A DNA stretch of 64,000 bases from Siphonodentalium dalli. Lineage: Eukaryota > Mollusca > Scaphopoda > Gadilida > Siphonodentaliidae. Where the stretch lies: assembly GCA_032622095.1 (NCBI GenBank), contig CP136066.1:99163319-99227318 (forward strand), in the 5' to 3' direction. Every line of letters starts with the position of its first letter. Position 1 is the stretch's first letter. The notes under the pieces were generated by a model. The model did not search any database. It saw only the letters and a list, made by a program, of their open reading frames with translations, and was not told the DNA's origin. A program made the position numbers and the translations under genes. Below, one piece after another: positions 22,801-31,962 of this stretch.

Positions 22801-24774
22801 TTATACATGTATATGGGAGACTCGCATATATATACAAGAATGCACTGGCACAGGGTCTGCTCCACCACATCTCCTGTCATGATAGGGTCAAGACATATCC
22901 ATACAGTACATTTCCGATAAAACTTATTTATTTATTTAAAGTCACACAGGAATGCATAAAATCAGCGTTATTGATAATTTTAACCAGAAGGTCTCAAATT
23001 GGCATCGCAAAATTGTATTCGGGGTTACCTAGATCATGCCATGAACCTGGCATTGCCATTCATTCAGGGAGATGATTTATTTCACCCAGACAACATACAC
23101 ATGTAGCCATGTATATGCACACTATGCACACTACATGTACATATACTGGTATACTTTTAAATTTTAAAATGACTTTATTACATTCGTATCTGTGATTTAC
23201 CTTGATTTCTCGAGTGCAGTTATGAATTATGTCACTTTAACTAGCATGTTACATGTATGTATTTATATTCGCAATAACATTTATACGTCATGGGTATAAT
23301 GGCAGTGATATTAGGATTTCTCGTAAATTAAGATGTTTATAATGGAATATGATTAAACAGAGAATAATTACTTGATTGAACTGGTGCCATGAACAAAATT
23401 TGATTGAGGCAGGGTCTAATTTGTGTTTGAACAACATCCCTACCTCTCATGAATTATTTCATGTCACCAGTTCAATGAAGTGATTACTCTCAATATATTA
23501 CTGGTATCCACACAATAAGCCATTTATCAGGCCCATGCCTATGTGTTCAAACATTGGAAAATAATGGAAGTTGAGAACCTGGTGTGAATTTAACTATGGT
23601 GGGGTCTCAAGCCAAACTCTCAGGTGAATAATAATCGTGATGGCATAATAATAGTGATTGGTAGGGATTTAGGCTGATTTTAATAATGTCTCAATGTAAA
23701 TATTAGTGATCGTTGGGAATTTTCTCCAAATTAATAATCGTGCTGTCACTATTATTAGGCACCTGAGAGTACCCCTTCACATTAGAAAAAATGCCATTGA
23801 ATGGCATAAGTCGCTTGAGGATAGAAGTGATCTATCATACCACTGTAAATTCAACCAGGTGCTTCCTATTAAATAATTATGCCAAGCAGGAGTGGGGCAG
23901 GGATACCAGAATGTGCTCACTGGATGCAATCACATAGGTATAATACTACTGTCATGCACATATTTATTTAAAGTAATATATGCGATAACATTAACATAAA
24001 TCATACCTGTCCGCAGAGATCCAAACTCTTTTTGTAGTTCATCTGCACAACCCTTCCAAAATTCTTCCACTCTACTATGTGGCACACCACCAGATTCTTC
24101 GATGAACTTCAACATTAACCGATTCTCTTCTTCTGTCCACTTTTTCCGTGTTGTCTCTCCCTAAAATGATATAGTCATGAATATTTTTTTCACTAGCATA
24201 TTACTATCATATATGAATGTTTGCTAAAATGTTCTTTTCTAGAAATTAAGACAGATACAACTGATACAATGTAATGATCAAGTAGACATCGCATTTAATT
24301 TTAAACAGTGGTTCTTGTGGTTAAATATGTATCAAATTTATAAGCCAATGCAGTTATTAAAAACTTAATTCACTTAAATATAATTCAGTCTAAGATAGGT
24401 TTAACATCATACATAGATGCACCATAGATTTACATGTACAGATAGATGCTACTAATTCCCAGTGCAAGCCCTTTAGCTCTGGCTTAGTGATCAGTGTTAA
24501 TTGAACGCATCATTTGCGAACAATATGAAAGTCAATTTGCATCTAGCAACATGTACTAGTATGTTAATTGATCTATTTCTTTGTGACGAAATATGAAATT
24601 TTTTAAGCTACTCACCAAGATATTTCGTTTCTTTGACAGATGAGTAGGGGTGCATTTAGTTGGGGTTAGTAAATCCCTTCTTCTCTTGCCGCTTGTACTA
24701 CGAGTCCTTGGCTGATTTTCCTTATTTGCCCCAGATACCGGTACATGTATGAATGATGGTGTCCTGTCTGTCAT
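14990..24774 (-). CDS. Myb/SANT-like and DUF6589-like protein, candidate transposase (5 exons, 959 aa)
   Basis: Exons on the - strand, 24774-24616, 24160-24007, 22231-22042, 21593-21044 and 16816-14990, all have GT-AG borders and compatible phases (0, 1, 2, 0) and give 2,880 coding bases. Residues 1-53 are basic, with GKRRRD and KKRN stretches that could act as nuclear localisation signals. Residues 54-120 resemble a Myb/SANT DNA-binding domain (RKKWTEEENRLMLKFIEES, FWKGCADEL, TQCKVHHRQRK). A linker with STQTE, ATQTL and CQTEP follows. The long C-terminal part carries GDNINYN (Asp398), HIGGDQLTRERFSGAK (Asp551), LWHMGMNFL and GYIVEALMDFFGM, a pattern I know from DUF6589 proteins of invertebrates and fungi. 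The conserved acidic residues would suit an RNase H-like DDE/D enzyme; that is inference. No stop or frameshift interrupts it. It converges with the RecQ gene inside shared TIRs, so it is the best transposase candidate. Confidence 0.85.
16868..17382. mobile_element. MITE in intron 4 of the candidate transposase gene
   Basis: The ends ATAGCCTGGCTTACAAAC and GTTTGTAAACCAGGCTAT are inverted repeats. It encloses a GC-rich block at 17094-17280 that is unlike its AT-rich surroundings. Confidence 0.75.
17110..17283 (+). other. GC-rich open frame of unknown origin inside a MITE
   Basis: An ATG frame of 57 codons begins MSGGLPNGGPSESDEL and continues with a basic RRRWRSKEKSTRL segment before TAA. Its base composition stands out sharply. 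It may be a captured exon or part of the parental transposon. No family recognised. Confidence 0.3.
18071..18269. mobile_element. Palindromic MITE
   Basis: A near-perfect inverted repeat: GAGCCCTGAATTATTGCAAAA on the left pairs with TTTTGCAATAATCCAGGGCTC on the right, and the inner arms CAACATGGTAAT/ATTACCATGTTG also pair. It lies in intron 4 of the candidate transposase gene. Confidence 0.75.
18848..19652. mobile_element. Outer MITE, interrupted by a second MITE
   Basis: The left end TTAAAGGGAGACTACCTAAA pairs with the right end TTTAGGTACAGTCTCCCTT. The middle is occupied by the younger element at 18938-19425, a clear nesting order. Confidence 0.65.
18938..19425. mobile_element. TTAA-flanked MITE nested in the outer MITE
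   Basis: Termini TTAAAGGTACTCAATCCG and CGGATTGAGTACCTTTAA. Both ends include TTAA, the target of piggyBac-like and Kolobok-like elements. Inner arms also pair (for example TCAAAGCTCAGA against TCTGAGCTTTG). A partial relative is at 58290-58352. Confidence 0.8.
20540..20775. repeat. Palindromic repeat, family also at 22680-22880 and about 41430-41515
   Basis: Holds AGAGAATGCA-type arms and a central CCTTGTAAGCCAGTTCATTC segment that recurs at 22780-22800. Related copies share TAACCCTT, TGCACTGGCACAGGGTC and the closing CCATGAAAGGGTTAA. It lies in intron 4 of the candidate transposase gene. Confidence 0.5.
21044..21593 (-). CDS. Candidate transposase, coding exon 4
   Basis: The acceptor ATTTTTTTCAG precedes it, and the first base completes an Ile codon before PNISFWYNLN. 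It ends HVAQK|GTACAT at phase 0, which joins VFDRLHPIGV of exon 5. This is the N-terminal part of the DUF6589-like region. Confidence 0.82.
22042..22231 (-). CDS. Candidate transposase, coding exon 3
   Basis: The acceptor TTGTGATAG precedes it. The split codon G+GT completes RTGTQCKVHHRQRK, the third helix of the Myb/SANT-like domain. Then comes a Ser/Thr/Gln-rich linker with two TQT motifs. The donor is GAAAT|GTAAGT, phase 2. Confidence 0.82.
22680..22886. repeat. Palindromic MITE-like repeat (TAACCCTT family)
   Basis: Begins TTAACCCTTCCATGAAAAAA and ends near TGTCATGATAGGGTCAAG, with inner inverted ATATATATGCCAG/TATATATGCGAG-type arms. It lies in the intron between exons 2 and 3 of the candidate transposase gene. 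Confidence 0.5.
22949..23050 (-). repeat. Solitary partial copy of the subterminal repeat inside the element
   Basis: About 100 bases match the subterminal unit, from the CATAAAATCAGCG segment through one arm of the palindrome (ACCTAGATCATGCCATGA). They end abruptly before the loop. It lies in the intron between exons 2 and 3 of the - strand gene, far from either end. Confidence 0.75.
24007..24160 (-). CDS. Candidate transposase, coding exon 2 (Myb/SANT-like)
   Basis: The acceptor CATTTTAG ends at 24161 and the donor is GACAG|GTATGA. It encodes the tryptophan-anchored helices KKWTEEEN...EEFWKGC of a Myb/SANT-like fold and leaves phase 1. Confidence 0.82.
24616..24774 (-). CDS. Candidate transposase, coding exon 1 (aa 1-53)
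   Basis: ATG at 24774 lies 8 nt after a strong acceptor (TTTTATTTTTCAG, AG at 24783-24784), which implies an upstream non-coding exon. The exon ends ATCTTG|GTGAGT at phase 0. It encodes a basic, probably disordered N-terminus. Confidence 0.82.
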
Positions 24775-24832
24775 TGTGAATCCTGAAAAATAAAATCAGA
24801 CGTTAGTCACGGTGTTAGTCACGGTGTTAGTC

Positions 24833-25440
24833 AATTGTGGAAAGAGGCACACCGCTGGCTGGGGAAGTCACACGCGAAGGCATAAAATCAGCGTTATTGA
24901 TAATTTTAACCAGAAGGTCTCAAATTGGCATCACAAAATAGTATTCGGGGTTACCTAGATCATGCCATGAACCTGTACTTTGGCTAATGCTACGGCGTTA
25001 GCCAGAGTAGAGAATCATGGCATGATCTAGGTGTTTCCGAGAATAGTGCACCATTTAGAATGAACAAAATGTAACGTACAATCACAAAATTGTGGAAAGA
25101 GGCACACCGCTGACTGGGGAAGTCACACGCGAAGGCATAAAATCAGCGTTATTGATAATTTTAACCAGAAGGTCTCAAATTGGCATCACAAAATTGTATT
25201 CGAGGTTACCTAGATCATGCCATGAACCTGTACTTTGGCTAATGCTACGGCGTTAGCCAGAGTAGAGAATCATGGCATGATCTAGGTGTTTCCGAGAATA
25301 GTGCACCATTTAGAATGAACAAAATGTAACGTACAATCACAAAATTGTGGAAAGAGGCACACCCCTGGCTGGGGAAGTCACACGCGAAGGCATAAAATCA
25401 GCGTTATTGATAATTTTAACCAGAAAGTCTCAAATTGGCA
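24833..25440 (-). repeat. Subterminal 255-bp tandem repeats with 80-bp palindromes (right, 2 copies)
   Basis: The palindromes lie at 24953-25032 and 25208-25287, again 255 bp apart. Copies differ by single bases, for example GCCGTAGCATT against GCTGTAGCATT, so the arrays have diverged a little since they formed. Confidence 0.9.
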
Positions 25441-25967
25441 TCGCAAAATTGGATTTAGGGCGACCAAGAAACGTGCCTCATTCAGAACGAAAAAAATTTA
25501 ACGTAGAATAGTCAAGTTGTGTAAAGTGGCACACCGTTGGGTGGGGAATTCACAAAGGAAGGCACTAAATCAGTGTCATGTATATTTTCGACTTGAAAGT
25601 GTCCAATGACCATTGCCAAATGGGGCCTGGGTGATGGAATAAAAAGTGAAAAGTTCAGAATGAAAAAAATCATATGTAAAATCAAGAAGATATGGAACCG
25701 CGCTACCCACGGGTGGGGAATTGACTCAGGAAGACATAGGACAAGGGAAGTCTGAGTCTTCAGGTTAAAAGTTTGTCATTTCCATCGCTGAATGGGTCGT
25801 GGGGGCTAATACGTCGAAAACGCAGAAAGCCATGTGCGCCGATTCAAGCGGCTGGTAAATCAAATTAAATCGTATTGGGAACCAAAGAACCAATCCGCGC
25901 GGTCATATTATATCATTAGTCGATGACTGCACCGAAGTTATTTGAAAACATTACTCAGTTTACTTAC

Positions 25968-26138
25968 ATTTGATGAAAAACTACGAGAGAAGTTTCGCTT
26001 TTGAAGAAAAATGTCAGCCGGCGTACAATCTCTTCCGGGTATGGATCACATGACCGGTGATCATGTGACCGGTCGAAATGGCGATTGTCCGAGGCCGTCC
26101 TTGATGAGAGTAGCGAGATTGGACGGATGTGGCGTCAA
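25968..26138 (-). promoter_or_regulatory. Promoter-like outer TIR segment with a GTAAGT splice donor (right)
   Basis: Mirror copy of the left promoter-like segment with the same CCAAT, YY1-like, E-box-like and ETS-like sites. The donor lies at the mirrored position, with its G at 25967. It points into the element towards the Myb/SANT-DUF6589-like gene. Confidence 0.45.
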
Positions 26139-26147
26139 TATGGACGG
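26139..26147. repeat. Target-site duplication, right copy (9 bp)
   Basis: TATGGACGG directly after the right terminus, then GTCCAATTTCACG, which is the continuation of the host repeat as seen at the empty paralogue near 60721. Confidence 0.9.
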
Positions 26148-26324
26148 GTCCAATTTCACGTGGGACCATGTTCTCGAACGTGCTGATATAGGCATGTTTC
26201 TGGACCAATTGAACAATAGTTTGGCCAGACGCTGTATATACTGCATGGGTACTGTCCAGATGGAGGCGATAACCAAAAAAAATCCCTAAATAGCCCGAAC
26301 GAAGTCGAGTACATCAGCTAGTTT
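26148..26324 (+). mobile_element. Helitron-like repeat, right part, ending in CTAG
   Basis: Continues the repeat broken at 9168. It ends with the hairpin-forming CCCGAACGAAGTCGAG, then TACATCAGCTAG before T. A short hairpin about 10 nt before a CTRR end and insertion before T are Helitron hallmarks. No Rep/helicase gene is present, so it is non-autonomous. Confidence 0.65.
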
Positions 26325-26816
26325 AATATATATTTTGGACATTTGTCTGTCTGTTTGTCTGTTAGCTATGGCCGGGAAAACTGCCGGACAGATTTGACGA
26401 AATTTGATACCTGGGGGAAATTATTTCCAGGGAGTATTTTGGACGGTTCAAATCTTGATCCCGACCTGACTTTGACATTCAAAAGGATCAATTCAAGGTC
26501 AAATCTGGTAAAACGGAAGTATTTCAACGAAATATAATACCTACTGTAACTTTTGTCCCAGGAGTGTTTCGGGTGGGTCAAATCATGACCCTGACCTAAT
26601 ATTGACATTCAAAATTGTCAATTCAAGGTCAAATCGGGTAAAGCCGGGCGTATTTCGACGGGTACTTTTGTCGTGACTTTCCGGGGAGTGTTTTGGACGG
26701 GTCAAATCGTGACCCGACGTGACGTTCACCTTTAAAATGGTCAATTCAAGGTTAAATCGCGCAATTCTCCGAAAATCAGAGGGGAACATCCCGGACGAAG
26801 TAGGGTCCACCAGCTA
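26325..26816 (+). mobile_element. Helitron-like element abutting the previous one
   Basis: Starts with the TATATATTTTGG type of end directly after the previous CTAG, then TGTCTGTC simple repeats. It contains about three divergent repeats of GGTCAATTCAAGGTCAAATC. It ends with CCCGGACGAAGTAGGG and CAGCTACT. Confidence 0.5.
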
Positions 26817-26820
26817 CTAT

Positions 26821-28370
26821 TATATATTTCTAGATTTAGTTACAAACTAAATACCTGTATATTGTACAAAGAAATGTTTGACAAATATATCTGTATCAAT
26901 ATTACCACACGGGTCATTAAAATAGATACGACGAAACAAATTTTGAAGGGTGCATGTATCAGGTAAATTTTTATATTTCAAATGATGACAGGAATGCGGA
27001 AAGTTGAAGTACCTACGTAATACTGGCTATCCGAATGAAGAGATATACATGTATATCAAAACCAAAATAGAAGATGACTGCTGGCGACAATGTTTTCCAA
27101 AAAAATTCAAAGCATTCGATAGCTCCCATCTAGTTGTCAGCCCGAAGATCAATATAAAGTGTGGTGACTATCAGATGAGGGATATGTCTGTACAGTTGCT
27201 AAACAATTCAGTCATGCAAAAAGAGGATCAAACAGTAAGATACCAAATTGCTGCCTGTGGTAATGTTTTTTAACGAAATTCGGGAAAATTAGATTACTCT
27301 CACCCTGGTTATCCAGAAGATCATTGTGGAATCTGGTGACGATCGGACAAGGGGTGTCGTCTGTAGGATCAACCAAATTATTTAGCCATAAAAATAGTAA
27401 AATTCAAGATCACCGCTGGCAGTGATGTCTTCACAAGGACAGCTTGAGAACAAAACATGGCTCACATCTAGCGGTGACCCAAACTATCCACATGAGAAAA
27501 AGTTCTCCAATAAAAGCTGGCTGCAGGGTGCGCCAATTGATTCAAATTCGAAATTTAGCAGGGTGTACTGCTTGTGGCCATGTTTTCCCCGCAAATTTGA
27601 TAGACTGATGGACAAAACCACTGAATCCGTTGAATCAATATACATGTATACATGGATTAATTTATATGCATTGTTATACACAGTACTGGTATATAAAGGT
27701 ACTGAAAATAACAATATTACTAGTATACACAAAATAAACCATATATCATGGCTATGGGTTCTAATATCCGAATATGACAGCTGAGAACTTGGTGTGAACT
27801 GAAGAGTGGTGGTGTCTCAAGCATATCTAACCCTCCACGTAAGAAACATGCCATTAAATGTCATAAGTATAATCTAGCTTGATGACAGAAGTTATCCATA
27901 AAACCCCCCTTAATTCAACCAGGTCCTCGCGCGATGTATGGTCGATCACATGATGATCTAGGGGGGATTAGAATTGTTGTATAAAAACAGCACTGCATGT
28001 AAATATAAAATAAAATAGTGCTACATCTTATTACAGATTATTGCCATATATAATCAGTGACTATACAGACAGTCTGACAAAATAAAGTTTCAGTGACACT
28101 CTATCCGAAGAGGGGAATAATTCCATCTGTTACAGTCAATGGAGCAATTATGAATCTGGAAAGGTGAAATTTCTAAGTAATACTAGATATCGACATGACG
28201 CGATAACATATAACGTAAATGCAATATGGCCGCTGGCGACCATTTTTTCCTATAAAATTAAAAAAATATTTGATAGCTCTCATCTGATAGATCAATATCA
28301 AGATATATATGAAGTTTGGTGATGATCGGATGAGTGAAGTGGACTGTGCTAAACGGTTTAGTAATGCTTA
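26821..28370. repeat. Diverged repeats containing (C/G)GCTGGC-CA-T segments, no gene seen
   Basis: The blocks at about 27000-27260 and 28150-28380 are diverged copies of one unit (GATAGCTC...CATCT...GATCAATAT). Similar wording (GGTGACCTC-AGATGGGAGCC, CCAGCAGCCAT) recurs at 36890-37650. The frames that span these blocks show no known domain. Confidence 0.45.
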
Positions 28371-28655
28371 AAAAGATTCTTACCTTAATATTTTTATGTT
28401 CACTTTATAAACTTCACTGAGTCATCTTTGTCATGTATTGAGTTTGATATCTTTTGTTAACAGTTTATAAATCATGTATGTCTCATGTTTGTTATTTTAA
28501 TTTTGTGTTTATTATCATTAAATAAAGTTGCATTCCTTAAAAAGATTCTTACCTCAATGTTTTTATGTTCACTTTATAAACTCCACTGAGTCATCGTTGA
28601 ATTTGATATCTTTTGTTAACAGTTTATAAATTATGTATGTCTCGTGTTCGTTATT
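28367..28655. repeat. Direct tandem duplication of an AT-rich unit
   Basis: CTTAAAAAGATTCTTACCT starts near 28367 and again near 28536. TATCTTTTGTTAACAGTTTA also occurs in both. The copies differ by small deletions. Confidence 0.7.
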
Positions 28656-30787
28656 ATATTATATACACTTTATAGTGTGTTTCAGAACGAAAAAAAAATG
28701 AATAAAATCAACAAATTTGTAAATTTAAAAACAATTCAAACGTTGTTGTATTCCATGTCACAGCCCGGACATATACACCATATTTCAATAATATTCATTG
28801 AGAAACAACGGACCAAACGCCATACATGTATAACACCCCGTATACATCTTTTATTCCGAGTTGGCCTTTTATTCCGAGTTGGCACGCGTCGATTGGGGCG
28901 AGTTAGCCCTGGGGCGAGTACGCCGATTCCGGCACCTTTTCTATTTGCAGCAGGTATACGTTTACGCGTAATTTAATTTACAAAGTTCCCCAATTGGAAT
29001 CGTAAATAGAGCGACCTTATTTGACAGAGAATGCCTCTGTTATTGATTATAAAGTTGCTATACATTAAAAACGACAAATTCACATGCTCGTTCAAGCGCA
29101 GTAGTCTATTTTCCCCATGTTAAAGGACATCCACAAATACTAAATAACGCTAACCTACTGCCGAATGTTTGTCGAAAATCTGAATGATGAGATGGATGTT
29201 CAATTAATTTCAATTGAAACACATTCATAATATATATGCACACAATATTTCGAATATGTTATGGATTCATATTTCAGATGACATTCGCAGTCCAATTGAT
29301 CAGTCTCAGATACACATAAAAACACTCGAAAACTCATCAGAACTCCTTAAAGGGGTACTGTACCCCAATTTCAATAAATTCCCGGTGAGAATAGCGATCT
29401 AATATCAATATTATATTTTAAAATAACTAATTTGAGTCGACGATGTCTACTGAAAACGTTCCAGTTAACAGGCTATCACAAAAGTAAAATTGAATTATTT
29501 AATATAAATTCATTTATGGCTGGAGTCATAAAATGGAGAATTATGCCAGTACGAGTTACCGTTCTTGAAATCGTATATGTTACGTTTCTTTTATCGACGG
29601 CCGTTCACGAACATTATTGAGTTGCACATTACATGTTACCTGCAAAAGAAAGGCCCGCTATAACCGATTCGGGAAAAAGGAGAAAGAAACAAGAGTCACA
29701 AAGCGTCAAGTATTTTTATAGGGAGTGAGATTGTTCGATGGAAGAGATTGGATGCATCAATTGAAGCTGTGATTAATGAACTTCCGTTTCTTTTTGCGAC
29801 CTGAGTCTTCTCCGGTGAAGGTCAAAAACATGGCGCGTAGTTTGAAATCGTAATATTTTTGTTTCCAAGATCAATATTTTCTTCGCTAAATTAGGTTTAT
29901 ACGAAACTCATATAACACGAACACAATCTAACTTGAAAGTTATTTCAATGGGAGTGAATAAAAACATTGTCTATCCCTGTGTACATTACCCCTTTAAACC
30001 CCTGTCATACTCAGGCCGGCGCTCTCACTGCGCTGCAAAAGTACCAACATATGAGTAACACGCAGGAGGAGCGCCGAAAACTGTCGAAAATTGTCAAACT
30101 TTAAAAACAAAGTATGCTCCTATTGCGTTCCTACTTTGTCAAGTCTCACGCTCTTAGTGCGTTCAAGTCGCTGTCATTGTGATGCTAGTACGTTCTCAAT
30201 AAGTTCGCATAACGTTCTCTGCGCGGGCGCGGAGAGTATAGATAGCGCCTCCTGCGTTGTCCAGTCATAGTCAGTTTTTATGTTGTGGGGAAAATACCCA
30301 ACACTCCGCAATAGATTAGCTGTCCGATTAAACTACTGTCACACTCCGCTGCGATCAGGCCGGCGCTTGCATTGCGCTGAAAAACAATCAAAGCGCCAAG
30401 CGAAGCGCAGTAAGGTATCCAAGAACGTATTGGTGACGCAGTGGACACTGGCTAGGACGGGAGAGGGTCTCCGTGATCGCCACAGAGCGCCAGAGTACCG
30501 CGCTTGTTTTGTGCATGCACAAAACAAGCGCAGAGGTTCGGCGTTCTGACCAGTCGTAGTACCGTCGCCATGACAGCGCAAAGCGTACTAACAACGCAAT
30601 GACAACGACTTGAACGCATTAAGAGCGTTTACGGCGTGGGGGAAACGCAGTGAGAGCTCGTGAGAGCGTGAGACTTGACGTGACAAAGCAGGAACGCAAT
30701 GGGTCGTACAAAGAGCGCGATGAAAACGTGATAAGCGGGATAGGAGCATAGCTTGTCACGCGCGCCGCATGTATAACTGGTGCACAT

Positions 30788-30803
30788 GGGGGGGGGGGGG
30801 GGG
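30788..30803 (+). repeat. G16 homopolymer
   Basis: A run of 16 G inside the foldback element, just after TGCACAT. Its length may be unreliable in the assembly. Confidence 0.9.
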
Positions 30804-30829
30804 TTTCTCGTTTCGCGTGCGGGCTGACA

Positions 30830-31240
30830 TTATCATTGGGTGTTTTATTAGTTTTATTTATAGAATGGGAATTTTTGGGATGATTAAAAGTCAAACTGCA
30901 AGCTGGAGGCCGAGTCCCGTAAAAGGTGCATGTAGTTGGGGAAATTCACTTTCGTTTATTGTGTTAATCAACGTTGATTAATGTTGATTTTGGGTTTGTG
31001 ATAAACTATATGTCAATTACAAATAAAAGAAATTTCTGCAGCCCACTGGGGGTTGTGGTCGGAGACGGTCGAGTCGGCCGCCGGTTCGTTAATTAGGTGC
31101 TGGTTGTTATTGTTATTTAACGGAATTCTGAGTTGGTCATTCGCAAAACCAATATATTTTATATTCTACAATTACATTCTTGGGTTTATAATATATGAAC
31201 TTGAGCGCGTTACCATTTCTGACATTGGTTCTCTTGTTTT
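30830..31240. repeat. Fragments A and B of a mosaic repeat family
   Basis: 30848-30960 resembles 50310-50405 (TTTATAGA, TTTTGGGA, GAGTCC-GTAAAAGGTG). 31110-31235 resembles 38795-38915 (TTAACGGAATTCTGAG, GCGTTACCATTTCTGA). No coding frame recognised. Confidence 0.6.
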
Positions 31241-31962
31241 AACAGATTGAAAATTTCTGACAATTTTCCGCGCTTCCACTGTGCGTTACTCGTATTTTGA
31301 TACTTTTTCAACTCAAATCAAACGCCAGCCTGATCGCAGCGGAGTGTGACAGTGGTGTGAGCAGACCGCATTTCAAAGTGGGATCGTACTGTAAACCTGC
31401 TGTAAACGCCCGAAGAACGCCATGTATAACGCTTGGGCGTAAAGCGAGCTCCAGAGTCGCAGTGACAGCACAATGTGGACGTTCTATGAGCGGGAACCAG
31501 TCCATAACACCCCATGACAGCGCAGAAAGAGCGCAATCAGTTTTGGACAGAGCCTCGTTGAGCGTATTAAGGACGGGAAAGGCACGTAGTGAGAATTTGA
31601 TTAAGCTTACTGTAGTCGCAAAAGACAAGATTAATTCCTTGCTGCGACCACGAGAAGCTAATATGCGCTCTTGCTACGTCCAGATAACGCTCACGTCGCT
31701 CGCTTGGCGCTTTGCTTTGCGCTGTCACGGCGACAGTACTACGTCCTGGTCAGAACGCCGAGCCTCTGCGCTTGTTTTGTGCATGCATAAAACAAGCGCG
31801 GCGCTCTGGTACCTATGGGCGACCATGGAGATCCTCGCCCGTTGTAGCCAGTGTCCACTGCGTCACCAATCGGTTCTTGGAGACCTTAGTGCGTTTAGGT
31901 GAGCGCTTTGCTACTTTTGCAGCGCAATGAGAGCGCCGGCCTGAGTGTGACAGGGGCTTTAA

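Larger units (their letters stand above)
9169..26138. mobile_element. 17-kb DNA transposon with 1.3-kb TIRs, encoding a RecQ helicase and a Myb/SANT-DUF6589-like protein
   Basis: The left end reads TTGACGCCACATCCGTCC and the right end is its exact reverse complement. The terminal inverted repeats run 9169-10473 and 24833-26138 and look nearly identical throughout. The element is bounded by a 9-bp direct repeat, TATGGACGG, at 9160-9168 and 26139-26147. Joining the two flanks recreates the repeat seen uninterrupted at about 60461-60888, apart from one substitution in the target. Inside are two convergent genes, a RecQ-like helicase (+) and a five-exon Myb/SANT plus DUF6589-like protein (-). No other long reading frame is present. 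MITEs have since inserted, but only in introns or between the genes. Long TIRs, a 9-bp duplication and a multi-exon candidate transposase point to a cut-and-paste DNA transposon. The superfamily is not identified: Academ elements can carry helicases but are described with shorter duplications, and KDZ elements make duplications near 8 bp. Confidence 0.9.
24833..26138 (-). repeat. Right terminal inverted repeat of the 17-kb transposon
   Basis: Reverse complement of the left repeat. It ends in GGCGTCAA at 26138, followed immediately by the second copy of the 9-bp target duplication. It carries two of the 255-bp units, against three on the left. Confidence 0.93.
29998..31957. mobile_element. Complex foldback element rich in GCGCTNNCA words
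   Basis: Outer ends ACCCCTGTCATACTC and GAGTGTGACAGGGGC are inverted repeats that continue through AGGCCGGCGCTCTCA. TTTAA lies on both sides (29993-29997 and 31958-31962). Nested inside is a second inverted pair (about 30315-30600 against 31310-31350 and 31680-31920) that shares GCGCTTGTTTTGTGCATGCA. Much of the arms is made of short words such as GAGCGC, ACGCAATGA and GTGACA. There is no intact gene; frames across it are by-products of the repeats. Confidence 0.7.

Noticed and set aside
9169-26138. Maverick/Polinton, Crypton or Helitron identity for the large element
   Set aside because: No DNA polymerase B, integrase, capsid or tyrosine recombinase is present, no Rep domain, and TIRs with a 9-bp duplication exclude Helitron and Crypton insertion.
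27004-27784. Frames of 89 and 120 codons near 27 kb as genes
   Set aside because: They lie in degenerate tandem repeats that recur at 28150 and 36890 with stops, and show no domain.
31297-31902. 201-codon frame as a gene
   Set aside because: It is made of the GCG-rich words of the foldback element, starts without an ATG context of note, and overlaps similar frames on the other strand.
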